Assembly: GCF_031085155.1 (NCBI RefSeq)
Contig: NZ_JAVHUL010000020.1
Location: 1 to 57,280, forward strand
DNA: 57,280 nt
Reading direction: 5' to 3'
Origin: Mesonia profundi
GTDB lineage: Bacteria; Bacteroidota; Bacteroidia; Flavobacteriales; Flavobacteriaceae
Shown here: positions 17,297-26,295 of the stretch, one piece after another
How positions within the stretch are numbered: the stretch's first letter is position 1
Layout of the letters: each line of letters begins with the position of its first letter
Notes under the pieces: generated by a model
Seen by the model: the letters and a program-made list of their open reading frames with translations, nothing else
Databases searched by the model: none
What the model was told of the DNA's origin: nothing
Translations under genes and position numbers: made by a program

Positions 17297-19950
17297 CTAA
17301 AGATTATAACCTACGCTAAACAATAATATTCTTGGCAAAATAAAGGTTCTTGAATCTGAGATGATATAAGATGTAAACGTGTTTTGACTTTTAAACTGAA
17401 CATCAAATAGGTTTTGAGCTTCTACTTTGAAACTCCAAGCACTACTTTCTTTTTGATAAAACAAAGAGGCATTGGCTATTTCGTAATTGTTTTTTTGATT
17501 TAAGCTTTTGTTTTTATAGGTATAAGAAGTGAAATCTGCTGAAACGATAAATCCATCTAAAAAATCATAATCTAGATTTACAAAGGGCTCTATAGTGGCA
17601 AAATTTGTAGTTGTGTTACTCAGTTTAAAATGACCAAAGCTTTGCCTCCAACCCACTTCTAAAATTGGCAAATTGTCGAAAAGTGTCTTTGCCGAAAAAT
17701 TATAGGAAGTGTTGATGTTTTGGTTTTCAAAAGGAAGATCATTAACAAGTTGTAAGTAAGTTGCATGATTATACCGTATTCCAGTTTGAAAATTAATTTC
17801 ACTTACTTTTTTACTCACTCGACCAATTAAACCCCAAGTTTCTGAAGCATTATTAACAAAAAGAGGAGAAATTACCTGATTAATGCCTTCATAATTTACC
17901 TGATTTACGATTCCTTCTATTTGTTTAGAATAATTTACGGTAGCATAAATTCCAAAACCGCGGTATCCCTTAGATTTTGTAAAACGTAAATTAAAATTAT
18001 GCTTTAAGGTATTTTCTAAAGTCGTATTTCCTCTAAAAATGCTATTATAACTTTGCAAATAAAACCTATTGGCAAATTGAGAAGCATCAGCGAAAGAAGA
18101 TTTTAATTCATAATTTAATCGCAACGTCTTACTTCTATTAAATTCTGCTTTTGCGATTAAGTTAGGTAAAACAACAAACTTGTTCTGAATTTTTGTGGAT
18201 TCTTGATTAGGATTCCATCGGTAATGGTGAACAAATGCCCCTTGATCAAAAGTAAAAATACCCGTTCTAAATTTATAGAATATTCCAGCGAAGGCGTCAT
18301 TCAGCCTAAAATTAAGATCATTATTAAAACCTGCTTCGCTAAAATTATTTACACTTCCGTCATTGAGTTTCTGTGATTCATTTGTAAAAAAAGATTGATT
18401 CAAATTAATATTTCCTACCGTAGAATAAATATGGTTATTTCTATTCAGCACCCAATAATGTTTAAAAATAGCTTTAATTTGATTTTTCTCTATTTCTTTA
18501 AATTGCTGTATTCTTAAGCTTGACTCTTCTACAACGGGAATAAGCCCTGCCAGAATAGCATCGTTCGTCTCCCAAATACTTTTGGGGGTTAATTTATTGT
18601 AAGTGTAATCTATAGCCGCAGAAAAAGAATGTTCTTTAGACTGTTTTCTATGCCATTCTATCGTTTGATTAAAAAAGGTTTGCTTACCATAACGATTGTT
18701 CAAAAAAGCGTTAGAAGCAGTATCAATTTCAGAATTAATTCTGTTATAGTAATTATCATTGGCTTTTTTAAATTGAGAATTAACAAACCATTGGTCGGTA
18801 TAATTTGGAAGATAAACCGCCTTGATGCTTCCCATTGCTAATTGGTTATTGGTCGCTGTACTTATAGCGTTTTCTTCTGTAAATGTGTTGTACGTATTCG
18901 TAGATTCTACCAAGGTGCTTTCTTTGGTTTTTGAAAAAATACCGTAGCCCGTAATGTTCAATTTAGTATTCACTTGTTGGGTAAAATTAAGTGCTCCAAA
19001 CTTGCGATCACTTTCAATAACATCTTCTTTCTCTAAAAAATCAGAAAAATCATCATAAGAGTCTTCAAAATTAGTGTTTCCCTTATCAAATATTGAATTT
19101 ATTCCCTCTTGGAAATTATAATATTGATCGTAAGTAAAAACGCGTTCTCTAATGTTATTGAGGTTTCCAATAACATTAAGTGTAGTTTTTGGGCTGTAAT
19201 AAAATAGGTTGGTATGTGCGTTGTAAAACTCATCATTGCCCAAGCCAGCAACGACATCTCCAAAAACAAAATCTTTTTTATCCTCTTCCAACTTAATGTT
19301 TATAGCCATGTCTTCACTTTCTTGGAAGTCTTTAAGCATCGCTATTTCGTTATAATTGTCTAGCACCACCACTTGTCTTACGGCATCGGCAGGGATATTA
19401 TCTACGGCTAATTTAGTGCCTCCACTAAAAATTTTTCATTTTCTACTAGCATCGTCGTTACCTTTTTGCCATTAACAGTAATACCACCGTTCTTATCTAC
19501 TTCAACACCAGGAAGTTTTTTAAGTACGTCTTTAAGCTTGCGTTCTTCCCCAGTAACAAGTTTGTTAACATTATAGATGATGGTATCTTTTTTAACTACC
19601 ATAGGCATTTCTAAAACAACTTCTTCAAGGCTTTCTGCTTGTTCTTGTAGAATTATATTTTTAGATTGATCTTCATCTAGTTTTATATCAAATTCTTTTT
19701 TTGTGTAACCCATATAATTAACCGTAACGGTATAGGGTATGGATTTTAAATTTAAGTGATAGCGTCCTTTATTATCTGTAATAGAAAATTTGACTTCTTG
19801 CAGAGAATCTTTAGGTACAGCTAAGAGATTTGCAGAAGAAAGCGGCTTATCTAGACTATCTGTTACAGTACCGCTTAAACTCTGTTGAGTATAAGATTGG
19901 AAGCTAAATAAAAGAAAAAATAGAATGAATGTTTGATGGAATCTATGCAT
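17297..19950 (-). pseudogene. TonB-dependent receptor-like protein, split by a frameshift
   Basis: Two adjacent frames are halves of one outer-membrane protein. The first (19408-19950, 180 residues) has a signal peptide ending SYTQ, a CarboxypepD_reg-like domain (LSGTVTDSLDKPLSSANLL) and the plug start (LPGVEVDKNGGITVNGKKV). The second (17297-19372) continues VVVLDNYNEIAMLKDFQ and is a beta-barrel ending in a C-terminal aromatic strand (FSVGYNL). Adding one T to the T5 run at 19427-19431 (minus strand) fuses them through FFSGGTKLAVDNIPADAV and yields about 884 residues. Outside this site the frame is intact. This is either a recent mutation, phase variation or a sequencing error. The GLPGLI gene lies immediately upstream. 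Confidence 0.88.
19427..19436 (-). other. Frameshift site (A5T5 run) in the receptor gene
   Basis: The minus strand reads GAA AAA TTT TTA GTG GAG..., which reaches TAG at 19408-19410. With a T6 run it would read TTT TTT AGT GGA GGC ACT AAA, restoring the plug sequence. It does not form an ideal X XXY YYZ slippery heptamer. Confidence 0.8.
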
Positions 19951-19958
19951 AAGAAAAA

Positions 19959-20684
19959 CTAGTTTTTCTTACGATATTCCATCATTTCAGCAATTTTTTG
20001 ATAGGTTTCTTTTTGAGAAGTTATTTTTTCATCTTTTCCTACAGGTTTTATTTTTAGTCTTTTTTTGTCCGGGTTTAAGTTGATTTTGGTAGCGGTAATC
20101 GTAAATTCTTTTCGTTCTACTTCAATCACCAAACCTGGAAGACCACTATACATTTTTGGACCAAATTTTACAGAATACTCCGGTGCAAACCAAGCCACTA
20201 CATCTCTATCATAAAAATGACCTTGCCGGCTGTATAAGATTTCTGTGCTCGTTGCTTTATAGCATTCAATACCGTTTATCTTAATCCGCTCATTGGTAAT
20301 CTTCCAGTCTAGCGGTTCCTGAGAAACAAAATTAAAGATGCTATTATCTTCAATAATAGCATTAGAGTTTGCATTGGTATAATACGGACTTTGACCAGCT
20401 TTACTACCCATCTTATAACCTTCTTCTTTTTTTAACGATTCATCTTTAAAGTAGTAAGATTCATTCGCATTAAAATGCAGCTCGTAATAATCTGGTTCTG
20501 CATTTTTATAAAGATTTATTATCTGTTGTTTAACGCTCATGGTTACAGTTTCATCTTTTTTAATCTCTTCTATAAATTCTTTTTGATGTTGCAGATTCAT
20601 TTGAGCCTTATAATGAATTATACCGCTTTGGGCATAAGAAAACAAAGAAGAGCCTATACATAGTAAAACAATAAAATTTTTCAT
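19959..20684 (-). CDS. GLPGLI family secreted protein
   Basis: A 241-residue protein with a signal peptide (MKNFIVLLCIGSSLFSYAQS). The hallmark segment is MYSGLPGLVIEVERKE near residue 180, preceded by VVAWFAPEYSVKFGP. The family (TIGR01200) is confined to Bacteroidota and usually sits beside a TonB-dependent receptor; the biochemical role is unknown. Here the gene is followed eight bases later by the receptor gene, so they form an operon. No clear -7 box was seen upstream. Loss of the receptor would leave this partner without its usual companion. Confidence 0.92.
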   Translation of the reverse strand: MKNFIVLLCIGSSLFSYAQSGIIHYKAQMNLQHQKEFIEEIKKDETVTMSVKQQIINLYKNAEPDYYELHFNANESYYFKDESLKKEEGYKMGSKAGQSPYYTNANSNAIIEDNSIFNFVSQEPLDWKITNERIKINGIECYKATSTEILYSRQGHFYDRDVVAWFAPEYSVKFGPKMYSGLPGLVIEVERKEFTITATKINLNPDKKRLKIKPVGKDEKITSQKETYQKIAEMMEYRKKN

Positions 20685-20832
20685 AATACAATAAATTGTT
20701 TATAACTAAGAATTTAGTTTATAGAAGTGAACTTAAAAATAAAGGAACAATTTTAGATAATATGTAAGCGAAATTAACATTTCATTAACATATTTAAATT
20801 TTTATATTATAGTTAGATGAAAGTTGATCATA

Positions 20833-20873
20833 AACAAAAAACCCCAATATTTAAAAATATTGGGGGGTTTTTA
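20833..20873 (-). terminator. Terminator after the helicase gene
   Basis: AACCCCAATATT and AATATTGGGGGGTT form a strong hairpin with a two-G bulge, flanked by A and T runs on both sides. It lies 17 bases downstream of the helicase stop. Confidence 0.8.
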
Positions 20874-20889
20874 TGAGTTTTACTTTTTC

Positions 20890-22389
20890 TTAATCTTGAA
20901 ACATTTCATTGATTTTAGATCGTAACTTTCTATTGTAATCTTCAAATAACCAGTCTCGGTAATTTTTAGTATTGTTAATAATGCAGTAAGAATATCTTTT
21001 TATTCGATCTCTTATGTCATCTTTTAGCTCTCTGGCTAAAATTCTCGCATCAAAAACATCTTCGCTATTTTCTACACACATCTGGGCATGTTGTGCGATT
21101 GATTCGTCTAAAACAGCTTTAGATTTTTGACCATTGTTCACCGTTTTGTTATAGGCTTCTTTCACATCAAAATATATACTTTCTGAATTTTTAAAGAGCT
21201 CTCTAACTTCTTCGGGCATTTTATATTTAAACTCGCGCTCAATATCTTCGTCTCCCGTAATATTCTCTAAGAAATAATCTGGATTTTTAAAGATTTGCTG
21301 CCAATCTACTGGGGCATCCCACAATCCAAAACGAGCCGCATTGTTTCCTAAATCGATTACCGTAAAAATATCTTTATGAGGCAGTTTCCTAGACCCCCTA
21401 CCAATCATTTGGTAATAAAGTGTCAAAGATTTAGTCGCTCGGTTAAGTATAATATTTTCTACCGTAGGTTCATCAAAACCGGTAGTTAAAATACTAACCG
21501 AAGTAAGAATAGCATCGGGTTTTTGTTTAAACCATTTTAAAATTTCTTTTCTTTCTTTCTTGCTATGCGTGTTGTCTAAGTGTCTAATCTCGTAACCAGC
21601 ATCTTTAAAGGTCTGGTAAACGTACCATGAGGTATTGATACCATTATTAAAGATAAGCGTCTTCTTACCTTTACATCGCTCTTCGTAGGCTTGTACCAAC
21701 TTCTCTTGCATCGACATATTGGTGTACAAATCTTCCGAAGATTTTACGGTGTAATCTCCGTTAATCCCTATCTGCAAGGATGTTAATCCCACATCATAAC
21801 TATAAGTTTCTGCTTTAGCGAGAAAACCTTTTCCTATCAATGACGGAATAGAGTTTCCTACAATAAGTTCTTTATAGTTATCCTTCATAGGTAACTTGAT
21901 GTTAGAACTTAGAGGCGTAGCGGTTACTCCAAGAATAAAGGAGTCTTCAAAATATTTAAACAATTTGGTAAACGAGTTGTAATGCGCTTCATCAATAATC
22001 ACTAAGCCTACATTATCTACTTCTAGCTTTTCATCATTAAGCCTATTGTTAAGCGTTTCTACCATGGCCACAAAACACTGGTATTCGTCTTGGTCTGGTA
22101 ATTCTTTTACTTTACTGTTTACAATTTTATTACGCACTCCAAAACCATCAAGCATTTTGGAAGTCTGCTTGCACAGTTCTATACGGTGCGTTAAAATGAC
22201 AACTTTCTTATTGGTTTGTTCGATGTATCTTCTTACAATTTCAGAAAAAACCACGGTTTTCCCTCCTCCTGTAGGCAATTGATACAACAAATTAAAATTA
22301 TCTGGAGCATCGTTTAAATAAGAAAAGATTTTTTCTAAATCTTTTTCTTGATAGTCATATAATTCTTTTTCAATTACTTTTTCACTCAT
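20890..22389 (-). CDS. DEAD/DEAH-type (superfamily 2) helicase
   Basis: A 499-residue ATP-dependent helicase or translocase. Motif I is QLPTGGGKTVVFSE, motif II DEAH within LVIIDEAHYN, motif III VTATP, and the C-terminal lobe has ILTTGFDEPTVENIIL and MIGRGSRK (motif VI). The layout resembles the RecQ-like/type III restriction helicase group used by SSL2-type proteins. The longer frame begins at 22437, but the ATG there overlaps the -7 box at 22435-22442, so I place the start at the ATG 22387-22389 (MSEKVIEKEL). It is monocistronic. No nuclease partner or defence neighbour is visible. Confidence 0.88.
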   Translation of the reverse strand: MSEKVIEKELYDYQEKDLEKIFSYLNDAPDNFNLLYQLPTGGGKTVVFSEIVRRYIEQTNKKVVILTHRIELCKQTSKMLDGFGVRNKIVNSKVKELPDQDEYQCFVAMVETLNNRLNDEKLEVDNVGLVIIDEAHYNSFTKLFKYFEDSFILGVTATPLSSNIKLPMKDNYKELIVGNSIPSLIGKGFLAKAETYSYDVGLTSLQIGINGDYTVKSSEDLYTNMSMQEKLVQAYEERCKGKKTLIFNNGINTSWYVYQTFKDAGYEIRHLDNTHSKKERKEILKWFKQKPDAILTSVSILTTGFDEPTVENIILNRATKSLTLYYQMIGRGSRKLPHKDIFTVIDLGNNAARFGLWDAPVDWQQIFKNPDYFLENITGDEDIEREFKYKMPEEVRELFKNSESIYFDVKEAYNKTVNNGQKSKAVLDESIAQHAQMCVENSEDVFDARILARELKDDIRDRIKRYSYCIINNTKNYRDWLFEDYNRKLRSKINEMFQD

Positions 22390-22434
22390 AAAGCTTGGTA
22401 TCCTCCTTCTAAAAATTTTCAACTCAAAACCCTG

Positions 22435-22442
22435 CAAAATTA
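22435..22442 (-). promoter_or_regulatory. -7 box of the helicase gene
   Basis: The minus strand reads TAATTTTG (22442-22435), matching TAnnTTTG. It decides the start in favour of the ATG at 22389. No well-spaced -33 triplet was found. Confidence 0.55.
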
Positions 22443-22447
22443 CGCAG

Positions 22448-22522
22448 TTTTAAAGGTTTATTGAAATTATTTGACATAAAATAATAATATATTTTATATT
22501 GTTGTAAGTCAAACCTTTAAAA
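22448..22522. repeat. 12-bp inverted repeat in a divergent promoter region
   Basis: TTTTAAAGGTTT (22448-22459) is perfectly repeated inverted as AAACCTTTAAAA (22511-22522), 51 bases apart. It lies between the helicase and the 22644 gene. It may be a pair of regulatory half-sites; this is unproven. Confidence 0.45.
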
Positions 22523-22606
22523 TGGGGAAACCAAGGGTTTTAAATTTAATGATCATCTTTAAGTGATTTTTTTTAAATAAGTAGGTATAGTTAGGATTGA
22601 AAAAAT

Positions 22607-22614
22607 TATTTTTG
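22607..22614 (+). promoter_or_regulatory. -7 box upstream of the 22644 gene
   Basis: TATTTTTG (22607-22614) matches TAnnTTTG and is followed 30 bases later by the TTG start. The expected -33 triplet is not evident. Confidence 0.5.
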
Positions 22615-22643
22615 CAGTGAACGTTAATTAAAAACTATCCATT

Positions 22644-23042
22644 TTGAATAACTCCAAAGCCCAAAAAATTATAAAAAAAATTCTTGAAGATTTAGAGCAT
22701 GCAGGAATTATCACCAATACCCTTGTAGCCGAATTAAAAGATTTAAGACCCTATGCGGTAGAAGAACAAAGACCTGTAATTGCGAAAGCGATTAGGCTTA
22801 CTTACCAACATATAGAAGAATATTACACTTTTGATATTCCTATCCCAGAAGATGATCCTCTTGAAGAGGAAAATGAGGAAGGAGAAATGGAAGTGGTTGA
22901 AAAAGAGGAAACCGAAAAGAAAGAATTTAATGCCGATGAAAGTTTGATCTACTTAATCAATTTGATTAAAGATGGTGACAACAAGCATAATATCGAAGAA
23001 ATAAGAGAATACAACAAAGCACTTAACGATTACGAGTTTTAA
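22644..23042 (+). CDS. Conserved-type hypothetical protein, acidic
   Basis: A 132-residue cytoplasmic protein. Residues 1-80 are helical with no recognised motif. A strongly acidic stretch (DDPLEEENEEGEMEVVEKEE) follows, then another helical region ending KALNDYEF. The start is TTG at 22644: no in-frame ATG precedes it, and the -7 box lies 30 bases upstream. I do not recognise a family. It is monocistronic, with a terminator immediately downstream, and divergent from the helicase. Confidence 0.65.
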   Translation: MNNSKAQKIIKKILEDLEHAGIITNTLVAELKDLRPYAVEEQRPVIAKAIRLTYQHIEEYYTFDIPIPEDDPLEEENEEGEMEVVEKEETEKKEFNADESLIYLINLIKDGDNKHNIEEIREYNKALNDYEF

Positions 23043-23061
23043 GTCATAAAGTGTTGAAGCA

Positions 23062-23098
23062 AAAAAAAGAGGGATTTTAAAAAAAACCCTCTTTTTTT
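23062..23098 (+). terminator. Terminator after the 22644 gene
   Basis: AAAAAAAGAGGG and CCCTCTTTTTTT pair around an AT-rich loop, ending in a T-tract. Confidence 0.85.
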
Positions 23099-23172
23099 AT
23101 TTTGAAACCACTACTGTTTATAGTTACGATTAAGTCCCTGCTTGTTGGCAAAGGCAGGTTGATTCTTCTATA

Positions 23173-24186
23173 TTACTCTTGTTTCAATTGCCATTCCCAG
23201 GCGCTTTTTAGAGAGTCTTCTATGCCTAGCTCTGCTTTCCAACCTAAATCGGTGTTGGCTTTAGTAGTATCAGCGTAAGCTGCGGTGATATCTCCTTCTC
23301 TTCGGTCTACAATTTTATAAGGCAGTTTTTGCTGACTCACTTTTTCAAATGCTTGAATGACTTCTAAGACACTATTTCCTTTTCCAGTTCCTAAATTAAA
23401 AACCTCGTAATTCTTTTTATTCTTAGCATTGATAAGTCGTTCTAAAGCCACAATATGCGCTTTGGCCAAATCTACTACGTGAATATAATCTCTTACTGCA
23501 GTTCCGTCTGGAGTAGGATAATCATTTCCAAAAACAGAAAGTTCTTTTCTTTTTCCTGCTGCCGTTTGCGTAATAAACGGAATTAAATTTTGAGGCACCC
23601 CAATCGGTAATTCTCCTATCTCGGTAGATTTATGAGCACCAATGGGGTTAAAATAACGCAATGAAATCGCATTAAACTGCGGATTTGTTTTCGCATATTC
23701 TTGAATAATCTCCTCTCCTATTTGTTTGGTGTTTCCGTAAGGAGATTCTGCTTTTTTTACGGGAGCTTCTTCAGTAATAGGCAATTCATCGGCTTGACCG
23801 TAAACCGTACACGAAGAGCTAAAAATAAAGTTACTCAACTCTTTTCTACGCATTTCTTGTAAGACTAAAACCAGCGTATTGATGTTGTTTTCATAATACA
23901 AAAGTGGTTTCTCTACACTTTCTCCCACCGCTTTTGAAGCTGCAAAATGAATAATTCCGTCGAGGTCATGGTGTTCTTCAAAAAATTCACTTAACCTAAG
24001 CTTATCTTTTAAATCTATTTTATGAAATTGAGGTGACTTTTGGGTGATGGAAGTAATCCCCTCCAATACAGAAATACTGGAATTGGAAAGATTGTCTATA
24101 ATAACAACTTCGTAATCTTTTTGAAGTAGTTCTACCACGGTATGAGAGCCAATAAAACCAAGCCCTCCCGTTACTAATATTTTCAT
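23173..24186 (-). CDS. galE: UDP-glucose 4-epimerase
   Basis: A 337-residue cytoplasmic enzyme interconverting UDP-glucose and UDP-galactose, using bound NAD, for sugar-nucleotide supply. GGLGFIGSHTVVEL is the Rossmann motif at the N-terminus, the catalytic Ser/Tyr/Lys appear in FSSSCTVYG and SPYGNTK, and the VRDYIHVVDLA motif is present. The longer frame starts at 24273, but a -7 box (24208-24215) makes the ATG at 24184-24186 (MKILVTGG) the start; this also gives the family's usual length. Confidence 0.95.
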   Translation of the reverse strand: MKILVTGGLGFIGSHTVVELLQKDYEVVIIDNLSNSSISVLEGITSITQKSPQFHKIDLKDKLRLSEFFEEHHDLDGIIHFAASKAVGESVEKPLLYYENNINTLVLVLQEMRRKELSNFIFSSSCTVYGQADELPITEEAPVKKAESPYGNTKQIGEEIIQEYAKTNPQFNAISLRYFNPIGAHKSTEIGELPIGVPQNLIPFITQTAAGKRKELSVFGNDYPTPDGTAVRDYIHVVDLAKAHIVALERLINAKNKKNYEVFNLGTGKGNSVLEVIQAFEKVSQQKLPYKIVDRREGDITAAYADTTKANTDLGWKAELGIEDSLKSAWEWQLKQE

Positions 24187-24207
24187 GATTGAGATATTGA
24201 TATCTAA

Positions 24208-24215
24208 CAAACTTA
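24208..24215 (-). promoter_or_regulatory. -7 box of galE
   Basis: The minus strand reads TAAGTTTG (24215-24208), matching TAnnTTTG, about 22 bases before the galE ATG. No clear -33 triplet. Confidence 0.5.
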
Positions 24216-24384
24216 GAAAATTATAATGAGAAATTAGTACTTTCACATTTAATTTTTCGAGGGTGTATTGCAATAAAACTGACGAAAATGCAATAGGAAA
24301 ATAAATTTTTCAGAAGTTAAAAACCTACTAAGAAGAACCCTAAATTTACGTCGCTAAGCTCTTCTTTTTTATTAAAGATTAAAG

Positions 24385-24392
24385 TATCTTTG
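24385..24392 (+). promoter_or_regulatory. -7 box of the DUF3817 gene
   Basis: TATCTTTG (24385-24392). Its TTG overlaps the apparent upstream TTG start of the longer frame, which excludes that start. Confidence 0.55.
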
Positions 24393-24407
24393 CAAAAACT
24401 TTATTTT

Positions 24408-24704
24408 ATGGACAATTCTATCAAAGCTTTTAGAATCATTAGTGTGTTGGAAGCTATTTCTTTCTTGGTTTTACTTCTTATTGCTATGCCCTTAAAATAC
24501 ATTTGGGATATGCCAGAAATGGTACAAATTGTAGGGATGGCACACGGTATTTTATTTGTTCTTTATGTAATTGGTGCGTATTGGATGTATGAAAAGTTGA
24601 ACTGGTCGTTTAAAACCTTAATAATCGTTGTGATTTGTTCTGTTCTTCCATTAGGACCTTTTTATGCCGACAATAAATATTTGCCAAAAAATAAAGCAGC
24701 TTAA
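24408..24704 (+). CDS. DUF3817 family membrane protein
   Basis: A 98-residue integral membrane protein with three hydrophobic segments: RIISVLEAISFLVLLLIAMP, then the conserved GMAHGILFVLYVIGAYW, then TLIIVVICSVLPLGPFYAD. This is the DUF3817 (YdzA-like) pattern; function unknown. The TTG at 24390 is part of the -7 box, so the ATG at 24408 is chosen. The stop codon lies within the left arm of the terminator hairpin that separates it from the convergent thioesterase. Confidence 0.85.
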   Translation: MDNSIKAFRIISVLEAISFLVLLLIAMPLKYIWDMPEMVQIVGMAHGILFVLYVIGAYWMYEKLNWSFKTLIIVVICSVLPLGPFYADNKYLPKNKAA

Positions 24705-24723
24705 ATTTTAAGCTGCTTTATTT
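24689..24723. terminator. Bidirectional terminator, 17-bp perfect stem
   Basis: Positions 24689-24705 and 24707-24723 are exact reverse complements around one base, with A and T runs at the ends. It contains the DUF3817 stop and also serves the convergent thioesterase gene (stop at 24735). Confidence 0.85.
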
Positions 24724-24734
24724 AGGAATCATAT

Positions 24735-25121
24735 TTATTTGAGTCTGTCTTTTACATACTCTATTTCGGTTTTCCCATGAGGTTTTACCTTGCCTTGCTC
24801 GTTTAAACTTACCATCACAATTTTTTCGATGCTAATAATGGTTTCGCGAGTCATTTTGTTTCTCACTTCACACTTTAAGGTAAGCGAAGCCGTTCCAAAT
24901 TTGGTAACCTCTAGTCCTATTTCTATAATATCTCCTTGTTTGGCCGAGCTTTTAAAGTCAATTTCACTCATAAACTTGGTGACTGTTTTAGGGTTTTCCA
25001 ACTGAATAATCGCATATAAAGCGGCTTCTTCGTCTATCCACTCCAATAATCTGCCTCCAAATAAAGTTCCGTTAGGGTTTAAATCTTGGGGTTTAATCCA
25101 TTTTCTAGTATGAAATCTCAT
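24735..25121 (-). CDS. Acyl-CoA thioesterase (hotdog fold)
   Basis: A 128-residue cytoplasmic enzyme that hydrolyses acyl-CoA esters. The NPNGTLFGGRLLEWIDEEAA segment is the hotdog central helix with the catalytic Asp, and the core strand TKFMSEIDFKSSAKQGDIIEIG follows the YciA/BFIT-type pattern. The longer frame begins at a TTG (25151); the ATG at 25119-25121 (MRFHTRKW) is preferred because homologues begin here. It is short but complete for a single hotdog domain. Confidence 0.87.
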   Translation of the reverse strand: MRFHTRKWIKPQDLNPNGTLFGGRLLEWIDEEAALYAIIQLENPKTVTKFMSEIDFKSSAKQGDIIEIGLEVTKFGTASLTLKCEVRNKMTRETIISIEKIVMVSLNEQGKVKPHGKTEIEYVKDRLK

Positions 25122-25185
25122 GGTCTTTTGTTTTACTGAAATATAACTCAATCAATTTAAAATTTTGCCAAAGAATCATCAGCCT

Positions 25186-25417
25186 TTATGATAGCGATAT
25201 TTGCAAAAGCTTTGCAGCATCTTTAATAATTAGCAGATGATCAAATGCTAATAGGAGTTACTATCAATAATTCGTCTTCTTCTAAAAATTCGCCAGACAA
25301 AGCCCATTCTCCTTTAAACGGTTCATTCTTTCTTTTGATAAGTAAGATTTTATACTTTTTTTCTTCCGACAGGAAAATAACAGCATCTGTGGTGATTGAA
25401 ATTTTGGGTTTCGACAT
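25186..25417 (-). pseudogene. Remnant of a Nudix hydrolase gene
   Basis: An ATG at 25415-25417 opens a 58-codon frame with the typical Nudix start: ITTDAVIFLSEEKK, then LLIKRKNEPFKGEWALSGEF, then EEDELLIVTP before a stop at 25241. Shifting the frame just before that stop gives LLAFDHLLIIKDAAKLL and a stop at 25186. This matches the C-terminal portion of Nudix proteins (a LAFDH...II.DA pattern). The Nudix box itself (GX5EX7REUXEEXGU) and the middle of the domain are missing. The gene therefore appears to have lost its core by deletion plus frameshift. The start overlaps the DUF72 stop by one base (TAATG), so it was once the last gene of that operon. Confidence 0.7.
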
Positions 25418-26286
25418 TATAAAGTTTTTGGAATCGCAATTTGCGTAGAAAAACGTTTGTTAAACTTTTCAATAAAATAAGCAGAAAGTAAAGGCGAAGA
25501 CTCTTCGATATTTTGATGAATAAAAAAGTATAGATTTTTTAAACCGTGTCCATACCATTCTTCAATGCGGTCCAGCCAATCATCCAAACGATCATAATCT
25601 GAGCTATGATTAGCTCCGTTATAACGAATAAAAGCCGTTTGGTTGGTAAGACGCATATGGAGTAAATCCCGTCTTCCCGCGCTATCAGTAATAAGATTGC
25701 AGACGTTATATTTTAATAAAATGGCATTAAAATCATCTTCTACCGCTTTATCCTTAAACCAGTTTTCATTTCTTACTTCTATAGATAACGGAATCTCGTC
25801 GGGCCATTTTTCAAAAAAAGGAGTCAATCGGTCCATATCTTTAGGAAGAAAATTATCTGGCATTTGTAGAAATACCATTCCTAATTTATGCTCCAAACCC
25901 GTAAGATTTGCGGTAAAATCGGTGACTAAATCATCAGAATCCTGCAAACGTTTTAAATGACTAATGAGCCGAGGCACTTTGGGAAAAAACTTAAAATTTT
26001 CAACGGTTTTTTCTTTCCACTTTTCAAACTGCTCAAAAGGCCACATTCTGTAAAATGAAGCGTTGAGCTCTATGCTATTAAATTGAGTAGAATAATAGGT
26101 AAGCTCTTCTTTGGCACCTTTGGGATAGAAGCCTTTTAAATCTTTCTTATTCCATTTGGCACAGCCTATTCTCACATCATTCCAAGAATTAGGTTCAAAC
26201 TTATGAAGGATGTTGTGCGTTTGCTCTTGATCTTTAGGTAAACTAAAATCAATAGCTTCGGGATGATCTACTCTTCCAAATTTCAT
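25417..26286 (-). CDS. DUF72 family protein (YecE-like)
   Basis: A 289-residue cytoplasmic protein with a TIM-barrel-like DUF72 fold. Diagnostic segments are VRIGCAKWNKKDLKGFYPKG, FNSIELNASFYRMW, FFPKVPRLISH and the LGMVFLQMPDNF strand. The biochemical role is unknown. It starts nine bases after the stop of the HDIG protein gene and overlaps the Nudix remnant, so it is the middle of a three-gene unit. Confidence 0.9.
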   Translation of the reverse strand: MKFGRVDHPEAIDFSLPKDQEQTHNILHKFEPNSWNDVRIGCAKWNKKDLKGFYPKGAKEELTYYSTQFNSIELNASFYRMWPFEQFEKWKEKTVENFKFFPKVPRLISHLKRLQDSDDLVTDFTANLTGLEHKLGMVFLQMPDNFLPKDMDRLTPFFEKWPDEIPLSIEVRNENWFKDKAVEDDFNAILLKYNVCNLITDSAGRRDLLHMRLTNQTAFIRYNGANHSSDYDRLDDWLDRIEEWYGHGLKNLYFFIHQNIEESSPLLSAYFIEKFNKRFSTQIAIPKTL

Positions 26287-26295
26287 AGCATAGGT

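Noticed and set aside
19427-19436. Programmed -1 frameshift in the receptor gene
   Set aside because: The run is A5T5 rather than a good X XXY YYZ heptamer, no stimulatory hairpin is apparent, and related receptors need no shift.
20890-22389. Helicase as part of a restriction or defence system
   Set aside because: No nuclease, methylase or other defence partner is next to it; the neighbours are ordinary genes.
25245-25448. Plus-strand open frame of 67 codons
   Set aside because: It is the complement of the Nudix remnant, whose minus-strand reading has clear family motifs.
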